Shown here one piece after another: positions 15,299-24,607 of a DNA stretch of 32,516 bases. The translations under genes and the position numbers were made by a program. The stretch covers positions 1 through 32,516 of the forward strand of contig NZ_JAELXS010000018.1 of NCBI RefSeq assembly GCF_016427505.1, in the 5' to 3' direction. The notes under the pieces were generated by a model, which saw only the letters and a list, made by a program, of their open reading frames with translations, had not been told where the DNA came from and searched no databases. The stretch comes from Sphingomonas mollis. GTDB lineage: Bacteria > Pseudomonadota > Alphaproteobacteria > Sphingomonadales > Sphingomonadaceae. Each line of letters begins with the position of its first letter. The stretch's first letter is position 1.

Positions 15299-16390
15299 AT
15301 GAAGCGACATATTCTCGTGGCGATGACGCTGCTGGGCAGCTCGACAGTGGCCATCGCGCAATCGTCGAGTAACTCGGTGAATGCAGCACCGCCGGCACCG
15401 CCGGCGCGCGTTGCAGCAATCCCGCCAAAAGCCGCTGCGGACATGCAAATGGTGCTCGACCAGTTGCCGGTGCTGGGCGCCAAGCCGATCGAAACGCTGA
15501 CTCCGGTCAAAGCGCGTATTCAGCCCTCGGCCGCCGATGCGACGAAGGCCGTGATGCGCCAGAAGGGCATGTCGACCGCACCCGATCCGGCGGTGACGAC
15601 GCAGGACCTGCCTTACGGCAGCGATCCGATGCAATTCGCACGCATCTACAAGCCGGCGAACGCGAACTCAGCGCCGATGCCGATCATCGTCTATTATCAT
15701 GGCGGTGGCTGGGTGATCGCCGACGTCAACACCTATGACGCGGCGCCGCGGCTGCTGGCTAAGCAGCTGAACGCGCTGGTTGTTTCCGTCGAGTACCGGC
15801 ACGCGCCCGAATTCAAATTTCCCGCGCAGCATGACGACGCCTCGGCGGCTTATAAGTGGGTGCTGCAAAATGCCCAAAGCTGGGGCGGTGACACAAGCAA
15901 GCTGGCGCTGGCTGGCGAGAGCGCGGGCGGCAACCTGGCGATCGCGACCGCGATCTACGCTCGCGACAACAACCTGACCAAACCGGTCCATGTCCTGTCG
16001 GTCTATCCGATCGCCAACAGCAGCATGACCCTGCCGTCGCGGACCGACTCTGCCAATGCCAAGCCGCTCAATACGGCGATGCTGAAATGGTTCGGTTATT
16101 ACTACACGAATGCCATGGCCGACATGCAGGATCCCAGGCTGAATCTGGTGGGGGCGAACCTTCGTGGCCTGCCGCCGACGACGATCGTGAACGCCCAGAT
16201 CGACCCGCTGCGTTCCGATGGCGAGACGCTCGCGGCCGCGATGAAGGTTGCGGGCGACAAAGTCGAGCAGCGGACCTTCCCCGGCGTGACGCATGAGTTC
16301 TTCGGCATGGGGACAGTCGTGCGCGGCGCCTATGACGCAAATGCCTACGCTATCGCACGGCTGAAGGCCGCGCTCGGTATCCGTAACTGA
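15299..16390 (+). CDS. secreted HSL-family esterase
   Basis: 363 residues from the ATG at 15299 (a TTG three bases earlier is ignored). A Sec signal peptide covers residues 1-20, cut near AIA-Q. The hormone-sensitive-lipase family motifs are present: HGGGW (134-138) for the oxyanion hole, nucleophile Ser208 in GESAGGN, Asp302 in IDPLRSDG and His332 in VTHEFFG. It should hydrolyse short-chain esters or carry out related reactions in the periplasm or outside. An Ala/Pro-rich linker follows the signal peptide. The DUF4142 gene follows 16 bases later, so the two are probably one unit ending at the terminator near 16931. Confidence 0.85.
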   Translation: MKRHILVAMTLLGSSTVAIAQSSSNSVNAAPPAPPARVAAIPPKAAADMQMVLDQLPVLGAKPIETLTPVKARIQPSAADATKAVMRQKGMSTAPDPAVTTQDLPYGSDPMQFARIYKPANANSAPMPIIVYYHGGGWVIADVNTYDAAPRLLAKQLNALVVSVEYRHAPEFKFPAQHDDASAAYKWVLQNAQSWGGDTSKLALAGESAGGNLAIATAIYARDNNLTKPVHVLSVYPIANSSMTLPSRTDSANAKPLNTAMLKWFGYYYTNAMADMQDPRLNLVGANLRGLPPTTIVNAQIDPLRSDGETLAAAMKVAGDKVEQRTFPGVTHEFFGMGTVVRGAYDANAYAIARLKAALGIRN

Positions 16391-16406
16391 TTTCGAAGGA
16401 ACTGCC

Positions 16407-16892
16407 ATGAAGCTTCTGATGATGTCCGCCGCGGTTGCCGTGGTTATGATCGCCGTGCCTGCAACGGCACAGGTGATGACGCCTGACGAGTATGTGATGA
16501 CGGCGGGCGCGAGCGATCTTTACGAGATCACGTCGAGCCAGGTGCTGCTCGAGACGAGCCAGGATCCCAGGCTGCGCGCGTTTGCGCAGATGATGATTGC
16601 CGACCATAGCAAGAGCACCGCCGACGTGAAGGCGGCCGCGGCCCGCGCGCGCGTTAAGGCGGTGCCTGCGAAGCTGACGCCGCTCCAGCAGGAGCTCGTC
16701 GCTGAGCTGCGTGCGGAACAGGGGCCGGCGCGCGATGCTGCGTATATCGCGCAGCAGAAGGCTTCGCATGGTCAGGCGCTCAACGTGCAGAAGGCCTATG
16801 CGATGGAGGGCACCGCCCCCGCGCTGAAGGCTGCGGCCGCGACCATCGTGCCGGTGGTTGAGCACCACATCATGGAACTGAAGGCGATGTGA
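16407..16892 (+). CDS. DUF4142 periplasmic protein
   Basis: 161 residues, ATG at 16407 with GAAGGA just upstream. A signal peptide of about 21 residues (MKLLMMSAAVAVVMIAVPAT to AQ) is followed by a four-helix, ferritin-like DUF4142 domain: TPDEYVMTAGASDLYEI, then ARAFAQMMIADHSKS-type text and a C-terminal HHIMELKAM helix. The family is widespread in exported proteins of soil bacteria; its biochemical role is unknown. It is downstream of the secreted esterase, and both end at a strong terminator. Confidence 0.8.
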   Translation: MKLLMMSAAVAVVMIAVPATAQVMTPDEYVMTAGASDLYEITSSQVLLETSQDPRLRAFAQMMIADHSKSTADVKAAAARARVKAVPAKLTPLQQELVAELRAEQGPARDAAYIAQQKASHGQALNVQKAYAMEGTAPALKAAAATIVPVVEHHIMELKAM

Positions 16893-16930
16893 TCGCGAGG
16901 CGGCCGGACCTCGGCCCCTCGCATTGACGG

Positions 16931-16966
16931 AGGGGCGTGACGGACATTGTCACGCCCCTTTGTTGT
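16931..16966 (+). terminator. rho-independent terminator after the esterase/DUF4142 unit
   Basis: A perfect 11-base stem, AGGGGCGTGAC with GTCACGCCCCT, around a 7-base loop (GGACATT), followed by TTTGTTGT. It lies 38 bases past the DUF4142 stop. Confidence 0.85.
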
Positions 16967-17674
16967 ATCTGGAATTGGTCAATTACCGGTTTATCGTAAC
17001 ACCGCGCCTTGGTCGGTACGGCGGCAGCACTGCCGTCAGGGTAGTCGCTCAAACGGCGCCTCGAACCGCCTCGAGAGGCTCAAAGCCTGCAGCGGCGACC
17101 GCAGGACCCCGTCAGGTCCAGTAGTGGAAAAGGGCCATCCATGAGCGCGCGTTGGGCATGGTGATCGTAAAAGGGGCGCCTTCAGCCGCGTAGCTCAATG
17201 CCGACGCAGGTGAAGGCGACCGACAGGACGCCATCACCCGGAGTCTTCGGCGTGAACGATGCCGCATTCCTCCGCTGTCAAGATTAAGGGATGTCAGAAG
17301 GGGGGAGCCGAAAACCGACCGCGAATGGCCGGAACCGGGTCGTTGACGAAACGTACAATTGATCCTCTGAGGGCGGGAAGCGTGGCGCGCGATTAGGCGA
17401 ATGCTCTTCACTTGAGTTCGCGCTTAAAATTCTGGCTGCTCACAATGATGTGCTTCAGTCGCACCGGCTTCGCCATCGACGTAGCGATCGTAATCGCCCC
17501 CGATAGCGATGGTCGGCACGGCGATCAGCGAGATGCGGCTCCCGATGCGCGCGAGTTGGATTTACCCTTCCGTCTAAACGAACTGGCCGTGATCTCGAGC
17601 GAACGCCGGACCGTTGCGATCGTTCGTCCGTTCAACACCCCTGATCCGCCACCGTCTGATGGACATTACCCCAT
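16967..17674. other. long gene-free region before the OYE gene
   Basis: About 700 bases with no convincing gene. A minus-strand frame at 17112-17411 ends in a protein-like stretch (ITMPNARSWMALFHYWT) but its beginning is Arg/Ser-rich, so at most it is the decayed tail of a gene. The plus-strand frame 17412-17849 overlaps the OYE gene and is a shadow. No repeat or terminator was seen beyond the one above. Confidence 0.4.
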
Positions 17675-18778
17675 ATGCCCGACCACTCATTGTCTCCCGT
17701 GTTGCAGCCGGTACAGATCGGCGCCTTGTCATTGCGCAATCGGATTGTCATGGCGCCGCTCACCCGTAGTCGATCCAGCGACGACGGCGTTCCACCGGCC
17801 TTCGCTGCCGATTATTACGCCCAGCGCGCCGATGCCGGACTCATCATGAGCGAGGCAACAAACGTCTCGCCGCAGGCCGTCGGCTATGCGCTGACACCAG
17901 GCATCTGGAACGACCGGCAGGTCGAGGCGTGGCGTCCGATCGTAAAGGCCGTGCACGATCGTGGGGGTCTCATCTTCCTCCAGCTCTGGCACACCGGCCG
18001 CATCTCGCATCCCGACCTGCAGGGCGGCAATCTACCTGTCGCGCCGTCGGCGATCAGGCCGATAGGACAAGCCTTCACCAAGGATGGGATGAAGGATCAT
18101 GTCACCCCCCGCGCGCTCGAAACGGACGAGATCCCCCCGATCGTCGAGGATTATCGCTGCGCCGCCGTCAATGCCAAGGCGGCGGGGTTCGACGGGGTGG
18201 AGGTCCATTCGGCCAACAATTACCTGCTTGAACAGTTCGTCCGCGACAGCACCAATCAGCGCACCGATCGCTATGGCGGGTCGATCGAAAATCGTCTGCG
18301 TTTCCCGCTCGAGGTGGTCGATGCGGTGATCGGCGTTTGGGGCGCCGGGCGCGTCGGCATCCGGCTGTCGCCGGCGACCACGATGCCGGGCGAGACGCCG
18401 CTCGACAGCAGGGTCATGGACACCTTCGGCACCTATGTCGATGCGCTGTCGCAGCGTGGACTGCTCTACATCCACGATATCGAGGGTGTGACCCAGCAGA
18501 CGCGTGAGGCAGATGGCGTCGATTTTCCGGCACTGCGTCGGCGCTTCGACGGAGCCTATATCGCCAACAACCAGTATACACTCGACCTTGCCGAGACGGT
18601 GCTGGAGAAAGGCGACGCCGATCTGTTCAGCATGGGGCGCCCGTTCATCGCCAATCCCGACCTCGTCGACCGTCTGCGCATCGGCGCGCCGCTTGCCGAG
18701 GCTCCCAAGCAATATTGGTATGGTGGCGGATCGATTGGCTATTCCGACTGGCCGACCATGAATGACAAGCGCGGCTGA
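17675..18778 (+). CDS. Old Yellow Enzyme family ene-reductase (NemA-like)
   Basis: 367 residues, the normal length for FMN-dependent alkene reductases. The N-terminus LQPVQIGALSLRNRIVMAPL and the phosphate/FMN-binding TRSRSS segment are typical. The substrate-anion pair is His178/Asn181 (VEVHSANNYLLEQF), followed by the RTDRYGGSIENR signature and, near the end, GRPFIANPDLVDRL. The enzyme reduces activated C=C bonds, nitro groups or nitrate esters with NAD(P)H. No signal peptide. The ribosome binding site is weak. It is followed 51 bases later by the Tat-exported propeller gene in the same orientation. No TetR/NemR-type regulator is visible. Confidence 0.9.
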   Translation: MPDHSLSPVLQPVQIGALSLRNRIVMAPLTRSRSSDDGVPPAFAADYYAQRADAGLIMSEATNVSPQAVGYALTPGIWNDRQVEAWRPIVKAVHDRGGLIFLQLWHTGRISHPDLQGGNLPVAPSAIRPIGQAFTKDGMKDHVTPRALETDEIPPIVEDYRCAAVNAKAAGFDGVEVHSANNYLLEQFVRDSTNQRTDRYGGSIENRLRFPLEVVDAVIGVWGAGRVGIRLSPATTMPGETPLDSRVMDTFGTYVDALSQRGLLYIHDIEGVTQQTREADGVDFPALRRRFDGAYIANNQYTLDLAETVLEKGDADLFSMGRPFIANPDLVDRLRIGAPLAEAPKQYWYGGGSIGYSDWPTMNDKRG

Positions 18779-18829
18779 AGCCCCGCAGCAACTGAACCGG
18801 CATTCGTCCACGGGACGATGGAGACCAAG

Positions 18830-19852
18830 ATGCCACCAATAGATCGTCGACAGGGACTATGGATGCTTGCTGGCGGCGTCGTCGCGGCGACGGCGTTCGG
18901 CGCGCGTGCGGTAGCGAAGACCGCGTCATCCGCCCCGATCGGCGGAACGATGGCGCTGGTGGAAAAGGGGGCAGGGCGTGTCGCTTTCTACGCACTACCC
19001 AGCGGCTCCCGCCTTGGTACGGTGGCGTTGGGCACGCAGCCGCACGAGATCGTCGCGGATCGCACCGGGCGATATGCCTTCATTGGACATTACGGGGTCG
19101 AGAGCTGGAAGGCGCCAGGTTCCGGCGGCAGCAAATTGTGGGTCATCGATCTCGTGCAACGGAGGCTCGACCGGACGATCGACCTTTCGCCATTCGGGCG
19201 GCTGCATGCCGTCCGGGTTGATGACCATGGTCGCCTGTACGTTTTGTCCGAGAAGGACAGCATGCTGATCCGCTTCGATGATCCGTTGCGCGACGAAGCC
19301 CCGTCACGGCTGATCCCGGCGGGAGGCGCCCGCAGCCATTATCTCGTGGTTCGCCGCGACGGTGCGCGTGCTTATGTCGCCGACACGCTGAGCGGCGCGG
19401 TCATCATGCTGAATCCCGAGGATGTGGGGGTGGCGCCGGTGCGCAAGCGGATCGGAACCGCACCCGAAGGCATGACGCTTAGCCGCGACGAGCGAACGCT
19501 CTACGTCATCGATCGACCGAGCGGCACGATCCATGCGCTCGACGCCGTGACGCTGGAGGAACGGTTTCAACGGACGATGCGCGGTGAGGCGGTGCGCGTC
19601 GTGACGCAGGCAGACGGTCGACTGATCGTGTCGAACGTGGCGGACAGGAGCCTGTCTCGACTTAACCCCGATACGCTCGCCGAAGAGGCACGTCTGCCGC
19701 TCGGCACCGCCGCGCCGGGCCTCAACCTCGCTGGCAACACGCTTTACGCCTCAGTCGAAAATGATCAGGTGCTGATCGTCGACCTTCGCACTTGGGAAGT
19801 TGCCAGTCGTTTCTCCACAGGTGCGGCGCCGGACGCTGCAGTCGTAGTCTAG
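18830..19852 (+). CDS. Tat-exported YncE-like beta-propeller protein
   Basis: 340 residues from the ATG at 18830, chosen because GGAG lies six bases upstream; an in-frame ATG at 18818 is the alternative. The N-terminus DRRQGLWMLAGGVVAATAFG has a twin-arginine pattern followed by a short hydrophobic stretch, so export through Tat is likely. The mature part contains repeated propeller blades of the YVTN/YncE kind (phrases such as PHEIVADRTGRYAFIGHYG, GMTLSRDERTLYVIDRPSG, LYASVENDQVLIVDLRTW). Such propellers usually bind ligands or proteins rather than catalyse. It is probably co-transcribed with the ene-reductase. Confidence 0.75.
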   Translation: MPPIDRRQGLWMLAGGVVAATAFGARAVAKTASSAPIGGTMALVEKGAGRVAFYALPSGSRLGTVALGTQPHEIVADRTGRYAFIGHYGVESWKAPGSGGSKLWVIDLVQRRLDRTIDLSPFGRLHAVRVDDHGRLYVLSEKDSMLIRFDDPLRDEAPSRLIPAGGARSHYLVVRRDGARAYVADTLSGAVIMLNPEDVGVAPVRKRIGTAPEGMTLSRDERTLYVIDRPSGTIHALDAVTLEERFQRTMRGEAVRVVTQADGRLIVSNVADRSLSRLNPDTLAEEARLPLGTAAPGLNLAGNTLYASVENDQVLIVDLRTWEVASRFSTGAAPDAAVVV

Positions 19853-19971
19853 TCGCGGTCACAATTAACAATCAGGTGAACGAACGGCGGTTTTGGAGAA
19901 CACAAGACGGGCACCGAACGTCCTCATCTGTGTCCTACCGCACCGTTTAGGCTCGCTCGATCGGCTTACAC

Positions 19972-20949
19972 TTAGGCGGTGACAGCGTCGCTTCCGACAG
20001 CAGGCGTCCGCCGTGGCAGCTTCCATTTCGGCCGGACGAAGTGACACGTGTATCCGTTGGGTCGGCGCTCGAGATAATCCTGATGTTCCGGCTCGGCCTC
20101 CCAAAAATCGCCTGCAGGAGACAGCTCGGTTACGACCTTGCCCGGCCAAAGCCCTGACGCCTCGACATCCGCGATCGTTTCCTCGGCGACAGCCTTCTGC
20201 ACGTCGTTGGTGTAGAAGATCGCCGAGCGGTAGCTCGCGCCGCGGTCATTACCCTGCCGGTTCACCGTCGTCGGGTCGTGGATCTGGAAAAAGAATTCGA
20301 GCAACGCGCGGAAGTCTGTGCGGGCGGGATCGAAGACGATCTCGATCGCCTCGGCATGGTTGCCGTGGTGGCGGTACGTCGCGTTCGACACCTCGCCACC
20401 TGAATAGCCAACGCGCGTCGAGACGACGCCGGGCAGCTTGCGGATAAGATCCTGCATGCCCCAGAAGCAGCCGCCGGCTAGCACCGCGCGCTGCGTGATC
20501 GCAGGCGGCTCCTCAATCTGATTGAGGTAGGCGCCATAGCCCTGAACAGCCATATCGGCCCGCGCCACGAAGCGAAGCGCGGCCGAGTTGATGCAGTAGC
20601 GCAAACCACCGCGGTCGCGCGGCCCATCCTTGAAGACGTGACCGAGATGGCTGTCGCCCTGCGCGGAGCGCACTTCCGTACGAGGGATAAGCATCGACCA
20701 GTCACGCGTCGCCTTTACGCTGGCGGCATCGATGGGTTTGGTAAAGCTCGGCCATCCGCAGCCAGACTCGTACTTGTCGGCACTGGCGAAGAGCGGCTCG
20801 CCCGAAACAATGTCGACATAGATGCCCGCCTGCTTGTTTTTCAGCAATGGGCCGGTGCCTGGACGCTCGGTTCCGTTCTGCTGGGTAACACGGAACTGCT
20901 CGGGTGTCAGGGCCGCGACGGCCCCGTCGGTCTTTGCATAGCTGGTCAT
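19972..20949 (-). CDS. msrBA: bifunctional methionine sulfoxide reductase MsrB-MsrA
   Basis: 325 residues from the ATG at 20949, chosen because family proteins begin with a (M)TxYxKTxxAVAALTPEQ stretch; a GTG at 21003 is possible. Residues 10-135 are MsrB: RVTQQNGTERPGTG, SGCGWPSFTKPI with Cys64, HLGHVF and the catalytic Cys119 in LRYCINSAALRF. The zinc-binding CxxC pairs are absent, as in the metal-free subgroup. Residues 153-310 are MsrA with catalytic Cys161 in AGGCFWGMQ and GYSGGEVSNATYRHHGNHAE. The protein repairs both diastereomers of methionine sulfoxide using thioredoxin. The B-before-A order is less common than A-before-B. No signal peptide, so it is cytoplasmic. It is convergent with the propeller gene. 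Confidence 0.9.
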   Translation of the reverse strand: MTSYAKTDGAVAALTPEQFRVTQQNGTERPGTGPLLKNKQAGIYVDIVSGEPLFASADKYESGCGWPSFTKPIDAASVKATRDWSMLIPRTEVRSAQGDSHLGHVFKDGPRDRGGLRYCINSAALRFVARADMAVQGYGAYLNQIEEPPAITQRAVLAGGCFWGMQDLIRKLPGVVSTRVGYSGGEVSNATYRHHGNHAEAIEIVFDPARTDFRALLEFFFQIHDPTTVNRQGNDRGASYRSAIFYTNDVQKAVAEETIADVEASGLWPGKVVTELSPAGDFWEAEPEHQDYLERRPNGYTCHFVRPKWKLPRRTPAVGSDAVTA

Positions 20950-21018
20950 GATTGACCGGATGTGGTGAGCCGTCTCGCCAGTGTCGAGATCCCGGACGGC
21001 CACGGCAACGCCTCGACG

Positions 21019-21927
21019 TTAGGCGAGAAGCTCCAGAATCTCGCGCTCAGACATGATCCGGATCGCGCGGCCGGACCGTTGCAGTTCCAAGGCATGGCGG
21101 AATTGCGCGTCGTACCGCGCGTAGCCGAACGGTTCCTCGCCGATGACCGCTAGGATCGTCGTCGTGCTGCCAACGCCAGCGACGATCCGCGCACCGCTGC
21201 CCGCTAGCCGGTGAGCTAGCGGGCCGTTGCGGGGCTGGCCGAGGATCGCCACCCGGTGACCCTTGAGTGGACCGTCCGGCGCGGGCAGTGGCGCCGGAGC
21301 GGCGCGCTGCCCTACCGGGGGCATCAGCCACCCTGCGAGCGGTATGCCGGTATGGTCGATAGCCTTGACGACGATCATGCCTGCGGCGCGAGCGTCACTC
21401 AGGGCATCGTGATGCCGGAGCGGGATGCCAAGGTGTTTCGACACCACGTTGAGCTTGTGGCTGGGGAGTTCGGGCCAAGCACGCTTCGCGACGCGTACGC
21501 TATCGAGCCAGGTCGTCTTGACCATCGTCCGGTCGTGCACGCGGCAGGCCGCCGCCAGCGCACCTTTGTCGAAATAGGAATGCGCAACCGTGGTTCGCCC
21601 GGCCAGGTGTCCGTCAACGACCTCATGCACGTCGGCAAAGCACGGCTTGCCTGCGACATGATCGGCGGCGATGCCGTGGATGCGGGTGTTGAAGCTGCTG
21701 AAGTGATCGCGCGGATCGACCAGGGTCTCGTACTCGAACGCGACCGTGCCAGCGCGAAAGCCGACGATGCCGATCTGGCAGATGCTGCTGACGCGGGAGC
21801 AGGCGGTCTCGACGTCGATTACGACGAAGTCGAGTTCGTCAGCTGCAGCCGGGCCGGCGCCCGACAGGGCGGCCTGGGCAGGGTCATCGGCAGTGGCGTC
21901 GCGGAACATAGGAGGGTCATACACCAT
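21019..21927 (-). CDS. DEDDh 3'-5' exonuclease with a C-terminal BRCT-like domain
   Basis: 302 residues. The DnaQ-type exonuclease covers about 33-190: Asp38 and Glu40 (FVVIDVETA), Asp120 (AHSYFDKGAL), and His173 with Asp178 (HHDALSDARA), the DEDDh set for two-metal cleavage. After a Pro/Ala-rich linker (about 198-217), residues 218-302 resemble a BRCT domain (LKGHRVAILG..., ILELLA end). Such epsilon-like exonucleases act in DNA repair or RNA/DNA trimming outside the replicative polymerase. The start lies opposite the 5' side of the hydrolase gene. Its stop is 70 bases from the msrBA start, so a shared transcript is possible. Confidence 0.85.
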   Translation of the reverse strand: MVYDPPMFRDATADDPAQAALSGAGPAAADELDFVVIDVETACSRVSSICQIGIVGFRAGTVAFEYETLVDPRDHFSSFNTRIHGIAADHVAGKPCFADVHEVVDGHLAGRTTVAHSYFDKGALAAACRVHDRTMVKTTWLDSVRVAKRAWPELPSHKLNVVSKHLGIPLRHHDALSDARAAGMIVVKAIDHTGIPLAGWLMPPVGQRAAPAPLPAPDGPLKGHRVAILGQPRNGPLAHRLAGSGARIVAGVGSTTTILAVIGEEPFGYARYDAQFRHALELQRSGRAIRIMSEREILELLA

Positions 21928-22123
21928 GGCCGGCGAGGGCCAACGCTATGATTGCCGACCTCCAAATCGGCTGGTGACGGTCCATTCGCGAGAGCATGCT
22001 CGTCCTTCGAGATGCTCGACCGATGCCTTCCGATCAAGAAATATGAAGAGCGACCAGTTGCGGCGAACTGATAGGATGGCCGCCTGCGCGGCGATCGGTG
22101 CGCTGCCTGGATTAGAGGATGGA

Positions 22124-23164
22124 ATGCGGAGCAGGCGGGAAATTCTCAAGGGTGGTGGTGCTGGTTTCCTGCTCGCCGGCAGTGGGACGCTGTGGACGCA
22201 GGCTCCCGTCGCTCAGTTCGCGGACGTCGATCCGGAAATGGTAGATGATCTGCGGTTGCTTCAGGAGATGGTGGTCTCCGCCGATAACCTGACGGCGTTT
22301 CGACATCGTCCAGTGGCGCAGCGTGCGCACCCGATGCCGCCACTGCCCCCGGTCGCGACCGCGAGGCTACCCGTCGTCATGGTGCCGGGACTCCCCGGTC
22401 AGCCGGCGGTCCGTACCGTTCAATTCGATGGCGCCCCCGGCCGTAAGGATCGGGGCGCGGTGATCTGGTTACATGGCGGAGGCTATGTCGCAGGCGCGGC
22501 CGGGATCCCGGTTGACCTGCGACTGGCGGCGCAACGCCGAGGTTGGCTGGTGGTTTCAGTCGAATATCGACTGGCACCCGAAGCAACCGTGGCAAAATCG
22601 TCCGCCGACAATTACGCCGCGCTGCGCTGGGTCCACGAAAATGCCGCAACACTTGGTGTTGATCGCTCACGGATCGCGGTCGGTGGTGCAAGTGCGGGCG
22701 GGGGTCATGCGGCGATGCTCGCACTCGCCGCCCGGGACCGCGGCGAGGTCAAACTTGCCTATCAGGTGCTAATCTACCCGATGCTCGACGATCGCACCGG
22801 CAGCAGTCGCCCGGCTCGACCTGGCACCGGTCAATATGTGTGGACCGCGAAGGCCAACCGCTTTGGCTGGTCGTCGCTGCTCGGCGTGCCAGCTGGCGGG
22901 ATGCAGGTACCCGTCGGCGTGGTACCGGCACGCCGGTCCGATCTGGGCGGGTTGCCCCCGGCCTTCGTCGGTGTCGGTACGCTCAACCTCTTCCTTGATG
23001 AGGATCTCGCTTATGCAGGCGCCTTGCGCGCAGCTGGCGTGCCGGTCGACCTGCTCGTGGTACCTGCGGCGTTCCATGCGTTCGACAGCGCGGCGCCGAT
23101 GGCACGGGCGTCACAAAATTTCACGCGGAACTGGATTGCGGACCTTGAAAAAGTGCTGACTTAG
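22124..23164 (+). CDS. Tat-exported HSL-family hydrolase
   Basis: 346 residues from the ATG at 22124, which follows AGAGGAT; the frame is open back to 21746 but that part overlaps the exonuclease and is rejected. The N-terminus has an exact Tat motif, SRREILKG, followed by GGAGFLLAGSG. HSL-family motifs are HGGGY (117-121), nucleophile Ser190 in GGASAGGG, Asp292 in LFLDEDLAY and His318 in PAAFHAFD. Export in folded form fits an esterase or lipase-like enzyme. It is not closely related to the Sec-exported esterase at 15299. No operon partner is seen. Confidence 0.85.
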   Translation: MRSRREILKGGGAGFLLAGSGTLWTQAPVAQFADVDPEMVDDLRLLQEMVVSADNLTAFRHRPVAQRAHPMPPLPPVATARLPVVMVPGLPGQPAVRTVQFDGAPGRKDRGAVIWLHGGGYVAGAAGIPVDLRLAAQRRGWLVVSVEYRLAPEATVAKSSADNYAALRWVHENAATLGVDRSRIAVGGASAGGGHAAMLALAARDRGEVKLAYQVLIYPMLDDRTGSSRPARPGTGQYVWTAKANRFGWSSLLGVPAGGMQVPVGVVPARRSDLGGLPPAFVGVGTLNLFLDEDLAYAGALRAAGVPVDLLVVPAAFHAFDSAAPMARASQNFTRNWIADLEKVLT

Positions 23165-23401
23165 GGGCGGCGGATAAAACACCTAGCTGGCGCATGGAGG
23201 TGCCGCCACTCCGTGAAGAAGGCCATTTGTACCAGCTAGCTGTTCTGGATGCAGAAGATCGGACAGGACGTGGCGGTGCGAGACTGGCGCGCGCGCCGAG
23301 CGTCTGACGTACCCCAACCGCTACGCCAGCGGAGATGCAGGCTGACCGCCATCTGAGGGTCCCCCGGTTTCTCATCCAGGTTGAGGGTGAGTTTCCGGCG
23401 T

Positions 23402-24247
23402 TCATTCGGCCGCGATCTTGGCCGCGGCAGCAGCATATTCGACCGGCGTCAGCCAGCCAAGTGATGTGTGAGGACGGCTCTCGTTATAGTCGCGCCGCCA
23501 CGCCTCGATCTTGGCTCTGGCGTCTTCCAGCGACAGGAACCAGTGCGTGTTCAGGCACTCGTCTCGCAGCCGCCCGTTGAACGACTCCACGAAGGCATTG
23601 TCCGTAGGCTTGCCCGGCCGGCTGAAATCCAGCGTAACGCCATTTTCGTGGGCCAGCGGTCGAGTACCTTCGAGATGAACTCCGGCCCATTATCCACCCG
23701 AATGGTCCTGGGCGCACCGCGGATCGACGATATCCTCGCCATCACCTCAACCACCTGCTCACCCTTGATGCCTTGGTCGACATCGATCGCCAGCGCCTCG
23801 CGCGTGAACGCATCGACCACGGTCAGCGCCCGCAACCGTCGGCCGTCGAACAGCGCGTCCGAGAAGAAGTCCATCGACCACATCTCGTTGGCGGCCAACG
23901 CCGCGGGTTGCCTGTCTCGGTTGGCAGCGCTTACGTTGCGGCGGGGTTTCTTGAGCCGAAGGCTCAGTCCATCATCCCGGTAAAGCCGGTAGATCCTCTT
24001 GTGGTTCACGATCCATCCTTCCCTGCGCAGCAGGATGTAGATGCGAAAGTAGCCGTACCGCGTCCGCGTCGCCGCCAGATCACGGATACGCAGCATCAGC
24101 GGCGCCTGGTCCGGTCGATGCGACACATAGCGCACCGACGACCGGTCGACGCCCAGCGCGGAGCAACTGCGTCGCTCGCTGACGCCATGAGACGCCTGGA
24201 CGTGCGCGACGAGCTCGCGCCGTCGTCCAGGCGTCAGGGCTTTTTTG
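23402..24247 (-). pseudogene. IS3-family transposase OrfB, broken by a one-base deletion
   Basis: From the slippery site the frame reads GKKALTPGRRRELVAHVQ... with the DDE integrase core: Asp in WSMDFF, Asp in RVDNGPEF. Near 23650-23654 one base is missing (GGCC where GGCCC would restore WAHENGVTLDFSR). Downstream the correct sequence continues in another frame (AFVESFNGRLRDECLNTHWF), ending at 23402; this carries the catalytic Glu. The protein as encoded therefore loses its third acidic residue and C-terminus. A sequencing error in a short G/C run is the alternative explanation. Confidence 0.8.
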
Positions 24248-24500
24248 CCAGCACATCCTGCAGGATATGCTTGTCCAGGCTCAGGTCCGCGACCAGCTGC
24301 TTGAGCTTCCGGTTCTCCTCCTCGAGCAGCTTCAGGCGCCGCAGCTCGCCCACCCCGAGGCCGCCGTACACCTTCTTCCAGCGATAGAACGTCTGCTCCG
24401 AGATCCCCATCCGGCGGATCACCTCCGCCACCGACGTACCCGTCTCCGCCTGCTTCAGCGCGAACGCGATCTGCTCCTCGGTGTGCCTCGTCTTCTTCAT
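24234..24500 (-). CDS. IS3-family transposase OrfA
   Basis: 88 residues from the ATG at 24500 (GAGGAGCTGGAC upstream). A helix-turn-helix of the IS3 OrfA type (EQIAFALKQAETGTSVAEVI, then RRMGISEQTFYRWKK) is followed by a leucine-zipper-like helix (LKLLEEENRKLKQLVADLSL). It ends just after the slippery heptamer A_AAA_AAG (24246-24240), where a -1 shift would join it to OrfB. OrfA appears intact. Confidence 0.85.
   Translation of the reverse strand: MKKTRHTEEQIAFALKQAETGTSVAEVIRRMGISEQTFYRWKKVYGGLGVGELRRLKLLEEENRKLKQLVADLSLDKHILQDVLAKKP
24240..24246 (-). promoter_or_regulatory. programmed -1 frameshift site of the IS (A_AAA_AAG)
   Basis: The run of six T on the plus strand followed by the G/C context gives AAAAAAG on the minus strand, just before the OrfA stop TGA at 24236-24234, and the -1 frame enters OrfB. 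This is the standard arrangement for producing the IS3 OrfAB transposase. Confidence 0.75.
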
Positions 24501-24607
24501 GTCCAGCTCCTCGCCCGCAGGCTTCAAAGGGCCAGAAAACTCTCACCTAAACCGGATGAAAAAACAGGGAGGACGTCAAGCCTAATGCCGATCTGGGCTT
24601 CGTCAAC

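Larger units (their letters stand above)
23354..24578 (-). mobile_element. IS3-family insertion sequence with frameshifted OrfB
   Basis: Imperfect inverted repeats of about 31 bases bound it: on the left TGAGGGTCCCCCGGTTT..., on the right (reverse complement) TGACGTCCTCCCTGTTT..., sharing CCC..G.TTT and CATCC.GGTT. It contains OrfA and OrfB on the minus strand with the usual slippery site between them. Flanking bases (left ...GCCATC, right AGCCTA...) show no convincing target duplication, so either the ends are slightly misplaced or one flank has recombined. The right flank carries a truncated gene. Confidence 0.8.

Noticed and set aside
17112..17411. Minus-strand frame ending in a protein-like tail
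   Set aside because: Only the last 20-odd residues look coding; the rest is Arg/Ser-rich and no family is recognised, so it is mentioned but not called.
21746..22123. N-terminal extension of the Tat hydrolase
   Set aside because: Overlaps the exonuclease gene; the start at 22124 has a ribosome binding site and an exact Tat motif.
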